Shown piece after piece: positions 19,446 to 27,329 of a stretch of 64,000 nucleotides of DNA. Location of the stretch: positions 1 to 64,000 of the forward strand of contig CAJFTO010000003.1 in NCBI GenBank assembly GCA_904419955.1, read 5' to 3'. The notes under the pieces are model-generated. The model saw nothing but the letters and a program-made list of their open reading frames with translations. It was not told where the DNA came from and ran no database searches. Source of the stretch: Candidatus Roslinia caecavium (GTDB lineage: Bacteria; Bacillota; Clostridia; Monoglobales; Monoglobaceae). The number at the start of each line of letters is the position of its first letter. The first letter of the stretch is position 1. The position numbers and the translations under genes are program-made.

Positions 19446-22034
19446 CTATAAACAGATCCCGTACTTCTTTTTGACTCTTACTATCTTCTTAAGCATGGGC
19501 TTGGCCAGTATCAAAAGAAAAACGAAAGTCGATACCGCGTGCACCGCGTCCATCGGAAAACCCGAGATGTAATACGCGGCCAGACTGCCGAGATTGAAGC
19601 TCTGTCGGCTCATTATCACGGACGCGGGATTCATTATCCCACCGTATACAAAGAGCGTAAGCGCCCCTCCAAGCAGGGCCAGCGGCCAACTCGGCTTACT
19701 TAAGTCGAGCCGCTTCGAAAACAGACCGGCTATAAGGCCTATGAGTCCGCAGGCCAACATCTGCCACGGGGTCCACGGCCCCTGTCCGATAAACATATTC
19801 GACGCGAACGCGGAGACCACGCCTATCAAAAAACCGCGCTGGCAGCCGAGCGCGACCCCAGATATAATAATTACGGCCAGCATCGGCTTGACCTGCGGCG
19901 TCATGTAAAACGCTACCCGTCCAAACACCGCGAACGTGCACATTACCGCCATCACGACCAACTCCCGCGCCCTTGGCTTGCGTCCCTCGAACAGGATCGC
20001 AAACGGGATTATGGCGAGAGCTATTATTATAATACTTATTATATAGTAGTTTCTGTCCTCCATAAACGCTGCGCCTATGAATATAAAGACCGGTATAAGC
20101 AGAAATGACAGCGCTGCCGCGGCCATAGAAAGCCGCCCCGCGCGAACGCTTACCTCGCCGCTCTCTCCGACTAAGGTCATCCCCTTAAGCAGTTCCTCTC
20201 CGGAGTCCGGCTCGATCTTATTTAAGGCCGGCTCGGAGCCGCCCTTCTTCTTATCCCGCGCGCCGCCTTTGGAGCTATTTGCGTCGCCATTAACGTTTTT
20301 TTCACCGACGCCTGAGCTGTTTGCGCGACCGTCCAAATTTTTAGCCCCGCTTTTAACGTTTTTCAAACCGTCCGAACTTTTATCCTTTTTAACAGGCCTA
20401 AAATATCTGCCGCCGAGCGCGTATATAGCCTCGTCCGTCGTTACCGCCTCGGGGATTATATTACGGCAAACCCTGTTCGCCGCGGTCGTGTAGAAACTGT
20501 TATCCGAAAAGAACTTTCTCGGCTCGTCCATCGATATTATCTCTCCGTCGAACAAAAACGCACAGTTATCCGAATATTCGGCGCAGAACTCTATGTCGTG
20601 CGCGACCATAATAATTGAAATCCCGCTGCGGCGCAGGTTGTTGAGTATCCCCGCAAGCTTTCTTTTAAAGTGCATATCCAGACCCTTGGTAGGTTCGTCG
20701 AGCAGGAGTATCGCCGGCTTTCTGAGCAGAACCTTGGCGAGCGCCGCCCTCTGCTGTTCTCCTCCCGAAAGGTCGTATGGATGCATATTCAAAAGCTCGG
20801 AAAGATCGCAGAGGTTTATAACATTTCTCAGGAAATCCTCGTCGGAGCCTCTTAAGCCGCAGCGCAGATCGTCCAGGACCGTCTCCTTTTCGAACACCGT
20901 CTGAGGATCCTGGGGGAGCATGCAGACCCTGTTACCGAAGGTCTCCACCCTGCCGCGGTAGTTAGTATTCGCGCCGCTTAGAATCGATAAAAACGTGGAC
21001 TTGCCGACGCCGGTAGCTCCTACGACGGACAGCCATTCGCCCTTGTGCAAGGTAAGCGACACGTTCTTTAATATATCGTTTTCGCGCTTCCCGTATCTGA
21101 ACCATATTCCCTTGGCGTTTAGGACTACCGTATCCGTGTCGTACAGAACGGGTCTGTCCGGAAGCTCTCTTATCTCCCCGTCTCGGGTAAATTCACCGAT
21201 CCAATCTCTGCCCTCGCGCACGGTCAGCGGGCAGTTCTCGCCGTCTTCAACGCTCGCGTAGATTCGGGCGGGTGACGGCATCGCCAGAAACATATCGGAA
21301 CCGCTGTTTTTCAGCCGCGTTACCGTCCTCGCCGGCGCGTCGTCCGATATAATCCGTCCGTCCTCCATAACTATTACCCTGTCCGAAACCGGGATAACGT
21401 CCTCCAAATTATGCGCCGAGAGCAGAACCGTGGTTCCCAGTTCGCAGTTTATCCTGCAAAGCATTTGAAGAAAGTCGCTCGCGGCGATCGGGTCGAGTTG
21501 GGCGGTAGGCTCGTCCAGTATCAATATCTTAGGCTGCATTACCATGACCGAGGCGAGGTTAAGCAGTTGACGCTGACCTCCCGAGAGAGTGTTGGTTTCC
21601 CGGTAGAACCATGACTGAAGTCCGAAAAAGCTCGCCATCTCGGACACCCTGCGTCTTATCTCGTCAGACCCAAAGCCTAGGCTCTCCAGCCCAAACGCCA
21701 GCTCGTGCCAGACCTTATCCGTAACTATCTGACTGTCCGGTCTCTGCATGACGTAACCGATCTCCGCGGTCTGGGTCAAAAGATCCAACTCGCTAAGCGG
21801 CTTCCCGCAGTATAGTATTTCGCCGCTTCTGTAGCCGCTCGGCGTGAGAGCCGACTTGAGCTGACGCAGCAGCGTAGTCTTTCCACAGCCGGATTTGCCG
21901 CAAAGCGTCGCGAACTCGCCCTCCGAGAGCGAAAACGATATATCCTTAAGCGCAAACATATCGTCCTTAGTCTTTAGATTCAGCTTATAATTCGGATAAG
22001 CAAAGTTTAATTTTTCGACTCTGAATATTTCCAT
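19446..22034 (-). CDS. ECF transporter: two fused EcfA ATPases plus S component
   Basis: 862 residues. ATPase 1 (~1-240): Walker A GKSGCGKTT (46-54), signature LSGGQRQ (150-156), Walker B LILDEPT (171-177), H208. ATPase 2 (~305-530): GATGVGKST (339-347), LSGGEQQR (422-429), LLLDEPT (443-449), H479. A charged low-complexity linker (~545-635) leads to a membrane domain (~636-862) with about six hydrophobic spans and the S-component-like stretch YMTPQVKPMLAVIIISGVAL. Separate EcfA, EcfA' and S proteins are the rule; here one chain carries all three, so each complex has one dedicated substrate. It overlaps ecfT by 28 nt. The neighbouring DUF4430 and alpha-barrel genes suggest a corrinoid-type cargo (inference). 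Confidence 0.88.
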   Translation of the reverse strand: MEIFRVEKLNFAYPNYKLNLKTKDDMFALKDISFSLSEGEFATLCGKSGCGKTTLLRQLKSALTPSGYRSGEILYCGKPLSELDLLTQTAEIGYVMQRPDSQIVTDKVWHELAFGLESLGFGSDEIRRRVSEMASFFGLQSWFYRETNTLSGGQRQLLNLASVMVMQPKILILDEPTAQLDPIAASDFLQMLCRINCELGTTVLLSAHNLEDVIPVSDRVIVMEDGRIISDDAPARTVTRLKNSGSDMFLAMPSPARIYASVEDGENCPLTVREGRDWIGEFTRDGEIRELPDRPVLYDTDTVVLNAKGIWFRYGKRENDILKNVSLTLHKGEWLSVVGATGVGKSTFLSILSGANTNYRGRVETFGNRVCMLPQDPQTVFEKETVLDDLRCGLRGSDEDFLRNVINLCDLSELLNMHPYDLSGGEQQRAALAKVLLRKPAILLLDEPTKGLDMHFKRKLAGILNNLRRSGISIIMVAHDIEFCAEYSDNCAFLFDGEIISMDEPRKFFSDNSFYTTAANRVCRNIIPEAVTTDEAIYALGGRYFRPVKKDKSSDGLKNVKSGAKNLDGRANSSGVGEKNVNGDANSSKGGARDKKKGGSEPALNKIEPDSGEELLKGMTLVGESGEVSVRAGRLSMAAAALSFLLIPVFIFIGAAFMEDRNYYIISIIIIALAIIPFAILFEGRKPRARELVVMAVMCTFAVFGRVAFYMTPQVKPMLAVIIISGVALGCQRGFLIGVVSAFASNMFIGQGPWTPWQMLACGLIGLIAGLFSKRLDLSKPSWPLALLGGALTLFVYGGIMNPASVIMSRQSFNLGSLAAYYISGFPMDAVHAVSTFVFLLILAKPMLKKIVRVKKKYGICL

Positions 22035-22891
22035 CTAAGATCCCCCGTTAAATTTATCGCAAGCGGCGTCAGACATAAGACCGCGTACAATATCCCGCCC
22101 AAGGCGGTAAATATCGACTCGGAATACTCGAACCGCGGATAAAACTCGACGCTTACCGCTCCGAATACGCCCAAGGTTATCAAAAGCGCCGACGCGCACA
22201 TCGTGGCGACCACCGAGAGCGTGTCTCTGAAATACATCCTAAACGTGGTGAACGCCGTTCTGCCTCTAAGGCCGTAGCCTCTCGCCCGCATCGAATCCGC
22301 TACGCCCACCGCGTTCTCAAGCGACCAGGTAAGCATGATCGACAACGTATTAAACGCCCGTCTCGCCTTGCCGCGTTTTCCCGAATCAGTCTTAGAATAC
22401 AGCCCCTTCTGCGCCTCCGAGACCTGCGTATACCGACGCTTAAACAGCGGCGCGAACCTGAGTATCATCGACAGAATAAGCGACAGCGACGGGATTATCC
22501 TGCCGAACAGGTAAATGAACTTATCGGTCGTAAAAACTCTGTTCAGACACGCGAACCAGAGCAACACCGACGCGAACATCGCGGCCGCGGATATTCCGTA
22601 TATCAACGATTCCAGCGTCGCCGGATTGCCGCCGTACATATAAAATAAGATAGTTCCGCCTTTGTGATTGAATAAAAAGTTCACCAAAACCGCAAGCGCC
22701 GCCATTGGCGCTACAAACTTAAACAAATACCCAAATGCTTTTTTCCCGTTTAAGTATATCAAATAAGACAGCGCCGCCAGGTTCGATATTATCAAAAACA
22801 GCGGATGCATATATACCATCGAAAACGCGATCGCCGCGGCGAAATACGCAAAGTTCGCTATGGGATGATACCTTGAAAATTCGTCTTTCAT
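22007..22891 (-). CDS. ecfT: ECF transporter transmembrane subunit EcfT
   Basis: 294 residues with five or six hydrophobic segments. The cytoplasmic region has the EcfT coupling-helix signatures (SMILRFAPLFKRR, then SMRARGYGLRGRTAFTTFR; the ARG motif contacts the ATPases). It is the energy-coupling membrane subunit that links EcfA hydrolysis to the toppling S component. Its end overlaps the start of the fused EcfA-EcfA-S gene by 28 nt, ensuring co-translation. It is first in the transcript from the promoter at 23194-23222 and is preceded by a ~300-nt leader. The ribosome binding site is weak (AAGAG close to ATG, AGGAG 16 nt away). Confidence 0.88.
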   Translation of the reverse strand: MKDEFSRYHPIANFAYFAAAIAFSMVYMHPLFLIISNLAALSYLIYLNGKKAFGYLFKFVAPMAALAVLVNFLFNHKGGTILFYMYGGNPATLESLIYGISAAAMFASVLLWFACLNRVFTTDKFIYLFGRIIPSLSLILSMILRFAPLFKRRYTQVSEAQKGLYSKTDSGKRGKARRAFNTLSIMLTWSLENAVGVADSMRARGYGLRGRTAFTTFRMYFRDTLSVVATMCASALLITLGVFGAVSVEFYPRFEYSESIFTALGGILYAVLCLTPLAINLTGDLRWKYSESKN

Positions 22892-23187
22892 ATCTCTTAT
22901 CTGCTGAGCTCCTAATTCTTAATTTATAATTATTACGTTGCCAACGCTAAAATTCTGGCATATAATACAAAAATAGGACAACCGCTTTGCGGCTAGCCAA
23001 GAGGAAATATATCAATAAGTATAGTCGCTCTCGGCCAAAGGGCGGCTATATTGCTTTATGTGAAACTATTATTAAAATAATTATAATAGCGCTGATTACT
23101 TTTAATAATATAGACCCACGCAAGCATCCGTTGCAAACGCAACAACGGGAGATAGGTAACCGTCCTTCAATTATCTCTAATCTGCTA
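22892..23187 (-). other. Long untranslated leader of the ECF operon
   Basis: About 300 nt between the promoter and ecfT. On the minus strand it contains the stem CCGTTG...CAACGG near 23130-23150 and a weak hairpin GCCGC-AAA-GCGGT (about 22980-22995) followed by TATTTTT, which could act as a regulated terminator. I could not match it to the cobalamin, TPP, THF or PreQ1 riboswitch consensus; in particular no B12 box was found. Part of it is the end of the dispersed repeat at 23168-23320. Confidence 0.45.
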
Positions 23188-23320
23188 ACGATAATTATAT
23201 ATCATTCGACGTGCTTAGTCAATTTTACAATTCCTTTACAACGTATTCCATTTCAGCAAACGTAACCGTTTCGACATTAAAACAGCTCGTTTCGCCCCTA
23301 TTCGCTAATCGCTACGTTAG
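23168..23320 (-). repeat. Heptamer-bounded intergenic element, copy 1
   Basis: Starts on the minus strand with CGTAGCG-ATTAGCG-AATAGGG inside the last codons of the DUF4430 gene and ends with GTTAGCAGATTAGAGATAA. The inner part (AAACGGTTACGTTTGCTG, GGAATTGTAAA) aligns by eye with copy 3 and its left 60 bp (GAAATGGAATAC) with copy 5. It carries the perfect promoter at 23194-23222. Confidence 0.6.
23194..23222 (-). promoter_or_regulatory. Promoter of the ECF operon
   Basis: Minus strand: TTGACT (23217-23222), 17-nt spacer, TATAAT (23194-23199). It lies inside the dispersed repeat, so the transporter operon appears to use a repeat-borne promoter. Confidence 0.8.
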
Positions 23321-24229
23321 GTCCTCGCCCAGATCGCAAGTATAGCGCCACTGTATCCGGTCTCCGCTCTTTATCTCGACCGCGCTCGAACCGTAGTTTA
23401 AAAACTCGCCGTTTACCGAATACATCCAGCCCGAACGCTCGCCGCAGTCAAACTCGTACAGATTGTTTATCCCCTCGACATACTTGGAATTGTAAACCGG
23501 AGACTGCGAAAACTCCATCGGGATACCGTTCTCCCGCATCAGCCTTTGGAGGATATCGAACGCCGTCTCCCCCGGAGTAAAACTCAGATTTTCAATACTC
23601 AATATCACCCCGTCCGCAGGCTGAGCGTTTAATATCGATTCCCTGATCTTATCTTTATTATCGAATATCGTCGAACAATCCACCAGAATTGAACATGTGT
23701 TTTCACTATACGTATCAGCCGCTCTCTCCGCAACTCCGCTTTGGTTATCCAAGACGTTCGATCCGCCGGTATTCTGTTCATACGCTTCAGCGGCCGCGTT
23801 CTGAGGCGAGGCGCTTTGATCCCCGCTTTCAACGCTTTCCGCCGTATCCGCAGCCGCAGCGGCGTTATCCGAAGTCTCCTCAGCGGAATCCGGAGCCGAA
23901 AACTCCCCGACGGATCCCGCGGTCTCGCCGTCTACAACATCCGCCGCTCCGGAGGCTGATCCTTCGTCGGTATCCCTTGCGCCCGTATCGGTCTTAGCCG
24001 CAGTATCCCCGCCGTTTTTGGTCGCAGAGTTTACGTCTCCGCCGCCTTGGTAGACGGAAACGGTTCCCGCGCTTACGTCCTCGCCGATATTTTGCCTTCC
24101 GCACGAAGTCAGACACAAAGCCGCGCAAACGCATAAGATAAGCGAAAGTATTAGCGTCCTATATGTAATTTTTCTCTTTTGCGCCCTAACGCCGACGCTG
24201 TTTGTTTTGTTTTTATTCAATATTCTCAT
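23312..24229 (-). CDS. Lipoprotein with DUF4430 (transcobalamin-like C-terminal) domain
   Basis: 305 residues from the ATG at 24229, set by GGTGAT 6 nt upstream; the longer frame starts with a TTG inside a repeat. An N-terminal hydrophobic stretch ends in the lipobox LTSC-G, so it is membrane-anchored outside the cell. Then comes a ~120-residue acidic, Ala/Ser/Asp-rich tether, and a C-terminal ~100-residue DUF4430 domain (TAFDILQRLM, GINNLYEFDCGERSGWMYSV, IKSGDRIQWRYT). DUF4430 is homologous to the beta-domain of intrinsic factor/transcobalamin. With the alpha-barrel protein upstream and the ECF transporter downstream it likely captures a corrinoid-like ligand. The stop codon TAG belongs to a heptamer repeat. 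Confidence 0.8.
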   Translation of the reverse strand: MRILNKNKTNSVGVRAQKRKITYRTLILSLILCVCAALCLTSCGRQNIGEDVSAGTVSVYQGGGDVNSATKNGGDTAAKTDTGARDTDEGSASGAADVVDGETAGSVGEFSAPDSAEETSDNAAAAADTAESVESGDQSASPQNAAAEAYEQNTGGSNVLDNQSGVAERAADTYSENTCSILVDCSTIFDNKDKIRESILNAQPADGVILSIENLSFTPGETAFDILQRLMRENGIPMEFSQSPVYNSKYVEGINNLYEFDCGERSGWMYSVNGEFLNYGSSAVEIKSGDRIQWRYTCDLGEDLT

Positions 24230-24243
24230 CATATTATCACCAA

Positions 24244-24389
24244 CATAGAGTTTAGAGGTTAGGAGCTCAAAACGCTTCTGCAACCGTTCTTACGGCTTCT
24301 AAACCGTATAGAAAATAAAGTATCCCAATTCCGCAATATGCTCGCGTCAAACGCTAAAGAAACGAATCTCACTCGCTAATCGCTACGTT
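24244..24389. repeat. Heptamer-bounded intergenic element, copy 2
   Basis: Left end CATAGAG-TTTAGAG-GTTAGGA; right end is the inverted tract CTCGCTAATCGCTACGTT. The body (CGCTTCTGCAACCGTTCTTA, then CGGCTTCTAAACCGTATAG and AAGTATCCCAATTCC) aligns with copy 5 over ~75 bp at roughly two-thirds identity by eye. Its right end overlaps the last codons and TGA stop of the alpha-barrel gene. Confidence 0.6.
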
Positions 24390-25361
24390 CATACGTTCGT
24401 ACTGCCGCTGAGCTTCTTTCCACATTTCGTCATATTTTGAGACGTCGATACTCCTCTCCGAGTAACCGCTCGTCAGCGCGAGCAAAGCCTGCTCGGTCGC
24501 CATCAGATCCGGCTCGGTCTGGGTCGTAAGATGCTTATATCCGCCTCCGCTTACATAAAACCTATCCAGGCCGTCCAAAACCGTGTTCCCGTTTTTGACG
24601 AATCTGTCGTCGTCTAAAGATATTCCAAGCTCAGACATAGCGATCAGGACCTGAGCGGTACTCTCGCAGTTGGCCGCGCCGTCTGCGGAAAACGTACCGT
24701 CCGCATTCTGAATCGAAGACAGATACGCCGCCGCGTTTTCTATCGCCGAATCCACATTCGCGCGTCCGTCGATATGCGAAAGCGCTTGGATAGCCATAGC
24801 GGTCACGTCCGCGTCCCCATCCTCGCTCAGTCCGAAAGATCCGTCCGCATGCTGGCGCTCGAGTATATAGCCGACGTATTCGTTGATAACTTCATTCTGG
24901 GAATTCCCGCACTCGGAAAGCGCTATCAAAGCGAATATCGAACCGTTGATCCCCTGTCTTACAACCGAATCATAATCGGTAAGATAATAGATCAAATTAT
25001 ATCCGGCGACGTTCGTAACATCGTAGCCTATTTCATTCAGAGCCAGTGCGACGCGGGCGTATTCTGTGTATTTCCGGCCGAGATCCCCGGCGTTTTGTGT
25101 AAATACGTTTTCCAGATCCTCGTAATATCCCGATATATAATTACTCGGCAAACTTATACCCGCTCTGCTTATCCCAATTATTCCCCATTCGCCGCCTGTA
25201 GAACCAAACCTCGGCTCGGGAACGGTTTGAAGCAGATACCCCGCAGTCTCCTCCGCGTCCGCTCCGTATACCTCCGCCGGAACCGCAAATATTGCGATCG
25301 CGATCAATATTAAAACCGCGCCCCTCGCAGCGCGTCTTAAGCTTTTGGCAAACATCGTCAT
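24369..25361 (-). CDS. Secreted prenyltransferase/terpenoid-cyclase-fold alpha-barrel protein (intrinsic-factor-like N-domain)
   Basis: 330 residues; ATG at 25361 behind AGGAGGAG with 7-nt spacing. Signal peptide 1-34 ending VYGADA. The rest is a chain of helical repeats of prenyltransferase/squalene-cyclase type (ILERQHADGSFG, DVTAMAIQAL, LSSIQNADGTFSADG, ESTAQVLIAMSELG). It is too short and lacks DxDD/DDxxD motifs for a terpene enzyme. The same alpha6/alpha6 fold forms the cobalamin-binding N-domain of intrinsic factor and transcobalamin. The next gene encodes the matching C-terminal DUF4430 domain, then an ECF transporter follows. A role in extracellular ligand capture, perhaps corrinoid, is inferred. 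Confidence 0.78.
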   Translation of the reverse strand: MTMFAKSLRRAARGAVLILIAIAIFAVPAEVYGADAEETAGYLLQTVPEPRFGSTGGEWGIIGISRAGISLPSNYISGYYEDLENVFTQNAGDLGRKYTEYARVALALNEIGYDVTNVAGYNLIYYLTDYDSVVRQGINGSIFALIALSECGNSQNEVINEYVGYILERQHADGSFGLSEDGDADVTAMAIQALSHIDGRANVDSAIENAAAYLSSIQNADGTFSADGAANCESTAQVLIAMSELGISLDDDRFVKNGNTVLDGLDRFYVSGGGYKHLTTQTEPDLMATEQALLALTSGYSERSIDVSKYDEMWKEAQRQYERMNVAISE

Positions 25362-25418
25362 CAGACATCTCCTCCTATATTATATGTAAGAAACGCTTGC
25401 TACAAATATTTAAGATAT

Positions 25419-25447
25419 ATTATATCATTATATATTCCAAATGTCCA
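25419..25447 (-). promoter_or_regulatory. Promoter of the alpha-barrel gene
   Basis: Minus strand: TGGACA (25442-25447), 17-nt spacer, TATAAT (25419-25424), about 50 nt before the start codon. Confidence 0.6.
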
Positions 25448-25469
25448 TTGTTTAATTATAAAAGTAAAA

Positions 25470-25634
25470 TAACGTAGAGCTTAGAGAATAGCGAATAAAA
25501 TAAGACGCTTTATCGCAAAACGGTTATGTTTGTGAAAATGAGGATAGTTGTTAGCTTTGATTATGCAAAAGAATTGTAAACTGATCAAAATTATCATATA
25601 CCGCATAATATCGTTAGCAAATTAGAGATAAATG
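25470..25634 (+). repeat. Heptamer-bounded intergenic element, copy 3
   Basis: Starts CGTAGAG-CTTAGAG-AATAGCG and ends CGTTAGCAAATTAGAGATAA. Inner AAACGGTTATGTTTGTG and AAGAATTGTAAACTGA match copy 1 in the same order. The region matching the copy-1 promoter has decayed (no TATAAT at the right place). Confidence 0.55.
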
Positions 25635-25988
25635 ACGAACATAGAGATATCGCCTGCTTATAATTTATATTTCTTTAGTAATAATATATTTCGCTATATT
25701 GCCTCATCCCCGCATTGCAACGGCAACAACGTTTATATGGAATTGGAAAAATATATATGGTACTGTAACAATAAGAGAATCAAGAGCAAACTAAAAGGAC
25801 TGAGTCCTGTTCCATATAGGATCCAATCCTTTCTAGTTATCTAATTGATTTTGTATCTAACTTTTTTGGTCGGTACGCGTCCATTAGGCGATTACATCAT
25901 AATGATCCAAATATTGGACTAACCAATTTCTTAATTTTCGCCTTTTCTGCTTTTTTATAAATCAAATTTTCTGTATTGCCAACATAAA
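25635..25988. other. Intergenic stretch without recognised feature
   Basis: AT-rich DNA between repeat copy 3 and the end of the YeiH gene. A 70-codon open frame here (25632-25844) has no ribosome binding site and no recognisable protein character, so it was not called. Confidence 0.5.
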
Positions 25989-26016
25989 TATTCTCTAACC
26001 GCTAATCCATGCGTTA
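25989..26016 (-). repeat. Partial heptamer tract at the end of the YeiH gene
   Basis: Minus strand GCATGG-ATTAGCG-GTTAGAG-AATATTT, in phase with the heptamers of the full elements; the TAA stop of the YeiH gene abuts it. No full element body was recognised beyond it. Confidence 0.45.
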
Positions 26017-27033
26017 AAATATCCCCAGGATATGCTGCATAAGCAAGCTGACGCCGGAGATCGCGATCCAGCAGCAGAAACCCATAAATATCGGCTTTCC
26101 GCCGGTTTTGATCAGCTTTACTATATTTGTGTTGAGCCCTATAGCCGACATAGCCATTACGATAAAGAACTTGGACAACGTCTTAAGCGGGGAGAATACG
26201 TCCGCCGATACGCCGAGCGAGGTCGCTATCGTGGTTATGACCGAGGCTATAACAAAAAATATTATAAAGAACGGGAATATCTTCTTGATAGAAAAGTTAT
26301 TTCCCGCCGCGCTCTTCTCTTTTCTCGCCCTGTATACAGCCAAAACAAGAGTTATCGGTATTATCGCAAGCGTGCGCGTAAGCTTGACTATGGTCGCGCT
26401 GTCCAATGTGTTCGCGCCCGGGTGCATACCGTCCCACGCCGAAGCCGCCGCCGTGACCGAAGACGTATCGTTTACCGCCGTGCCCGCGAAGAGTCCGAAC
26501 CCCTCGTTGCTCATTCCTACAAGCGAGCCGAAGGTGGGGAATATAAGCGCGGCTAAAATATTGAACAAGAATATTACCGAGATAGACTGCGCTATCTCCT
26601 CGTCGCTCGCGCCTATTACAGGAGCCGTAGCCGCTATCGCCGAGCCGCCGCAGATAGACGAGCCGACGCCGATCAGCGTGGAAATCTTAGACGGCGTTTT
26701 CATCAGTTTGTAGAGCGCAAACGCCACTATCAGCGAAGTCGCAATAGTCGAGACGATTATCGGCAGCGACTGCGCGCCGGTCTTGGCGATCGTCGAGAGA
26801 TTAAGCCCGAAGCCGAGCAGGATTACCGCGTACTGAAGTATCTTTTTTGAAGTAAACGCGATCCCGGATTGAAAAGCGCCCTTGTCTTTTATAAACAGAG
26901 TTACGATCATACCGATGATTATCGCGAATACCGGACCGCCGATCACCTCGAACGCCTGACCTAAGAACCAGGACGGTATTGCGATTATCAAGCAAAGCGC
27001 TAAGCCCTTCCAATTATTTTTTACAAATTCCAT
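26014..27033 (-). CDS. YeiH/UPF0324-family membrane transporter (putative sulfate exporter family)
   Basis: 339 residues, about ten hydrophobic segments, ATG behind GGAGGA. Family signatures: IIGMIVTLF near the N-terminus, [53 protein letters not shown], and SAIGLNTNI near the C-terminus. Length is normal. The family (PF03601) is annotated as putative sulfate exporter, but the substrate is poorly established. A LysR-type regulator is divergently encoded upstream, the same arrangement as yeiE-yeiH in E. coli, which supports control by that regulator. The long 5' UTR contains repeat copy 4. Confidence 0.88.
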   Translation of the reverse strand: MEFVKNNWKGLALCLIIAIPSWFLGQAFEVIGGPVFAIIIGMIVTLFIKDKGAFQSGIAFTSKKILQYAVILLGFGLNLSTIAKTGAQSLPIIVSTIATSLIVAFALYKLMKTPSKISTLIGVGSSICGGSAIAATAPVIGASDEEIAQSISVIFLFNILAALIFPTFGSLVGMSNEGFGLFAGTAVNDTSSVTAAASAWDGMHPGANTLDSATIVKLTRTLAIIPITLVLAVYRARKEKSAAGNNFSIKKIFPFFIIFFVIASVITTIATSLGVSADVFSPLKTLSKFFIVMAMSAIGLNTNIVKLIKTGGKPIFMGFCCWIAISGVSLLMQHILGIF

Positions 27034-27045
27034 AACTATCCTCCA

Positions 27046-27217
27046 TTAACGTAGATATTAGCGATTAACGAATAGAAAACATAGGCGAAACGGGATTCTC
27101 AAACTCCGAACTGCTCTGCTTACGGAAATAGCATATGTTATTTCCTATGCGGCTAAGAAGCAGTTTTTACGACTATAGGACTTCCTGTTCACTGTTCTCT
27201 GATTTCTAATCGCTACT
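27046..27217. repeat. Heptamer-bounded intergenic element, copy 4
   Basis: Left tract CGTAGAT-ATTAGCG-ATTAACG-AATAGAA; right tract inverted (minus strand AGTAGCG-ATTAGAA-ATCAGAG-AACAGTG-AACAGGA). An internal hairpin GGAAATA...TATTTCC lies near 27124-27145. Minus-strand AATCCCGTTTCGCCTATG corresponds to AAATCCCGTTTTATCCCTAT of copy 5. The element lies in the 5' UTR of the YeiH gene. Confidence 0.6.
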
Positions 27218-27219
27218 TT

Positions 27220-27247
27220 ATTATAGCGCCTTTTTCCATAAATTCAA
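27220..27247 (-). promoter_or_regulatory. Promoter of the YeiH gene
   Basis: Minus strand: TTGAAT (27242-27247), 16-nt spacer, TATAAT (27220-27225). The predicted transcript begins just at the edge of repeat copy 4. Confidence 0.6.
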
Positions 27248-27248
27248 A

Positions 27249-27272
27249 TTATATATTTTTATTGATATATAA
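27249..27272. promoter_or_regulatory. Likely LysR-type operator (dyad)
   Basis: Perfect inverted repeat TTATATAT / ATATATAA (8-bp arms, 8-nt centre) between the divergent YeiH and LysR promoters. It abuts the YeiH -35 and overlaps the LysR -35. This is the expected place for a LysR protein to activate its target and repress itself. Confidence 0.5.
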
Positions 27273-27291
27273 TAATAATTTATGATATAAT
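27262..27291 (+). promoter_or_regulatory. Promoter of the LysR regulator
   Basis: TTGATA (27262-27267), 18-nt spacer, TATAAT (27286-27291). Confidence 0.6.
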
Positions 27292-27329
27292 AATTTCGTA
27301 TTAAATATGCGTCTTAAGGGGGACTAATC

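Noticed and set aside
22892-23187. Cobalamin riboswitch before ecfT
   Set aside because: Neither a B12 box nor the conserved core was found on the transcribed strand.
24369-25361. Terpene cyclase or squalene-hopene cyclase
   Set aside because: Only ~290 mature residues, secreted, and without catalytic DxDD or DDxxD motifs; the fold alone is shared.
25632-25844. 70-codon plus-strand open frame
   Set aside because: No ribosome binding site, no promoter, no recognisable protein features; lies in AT-rich DNA next to a repeat.
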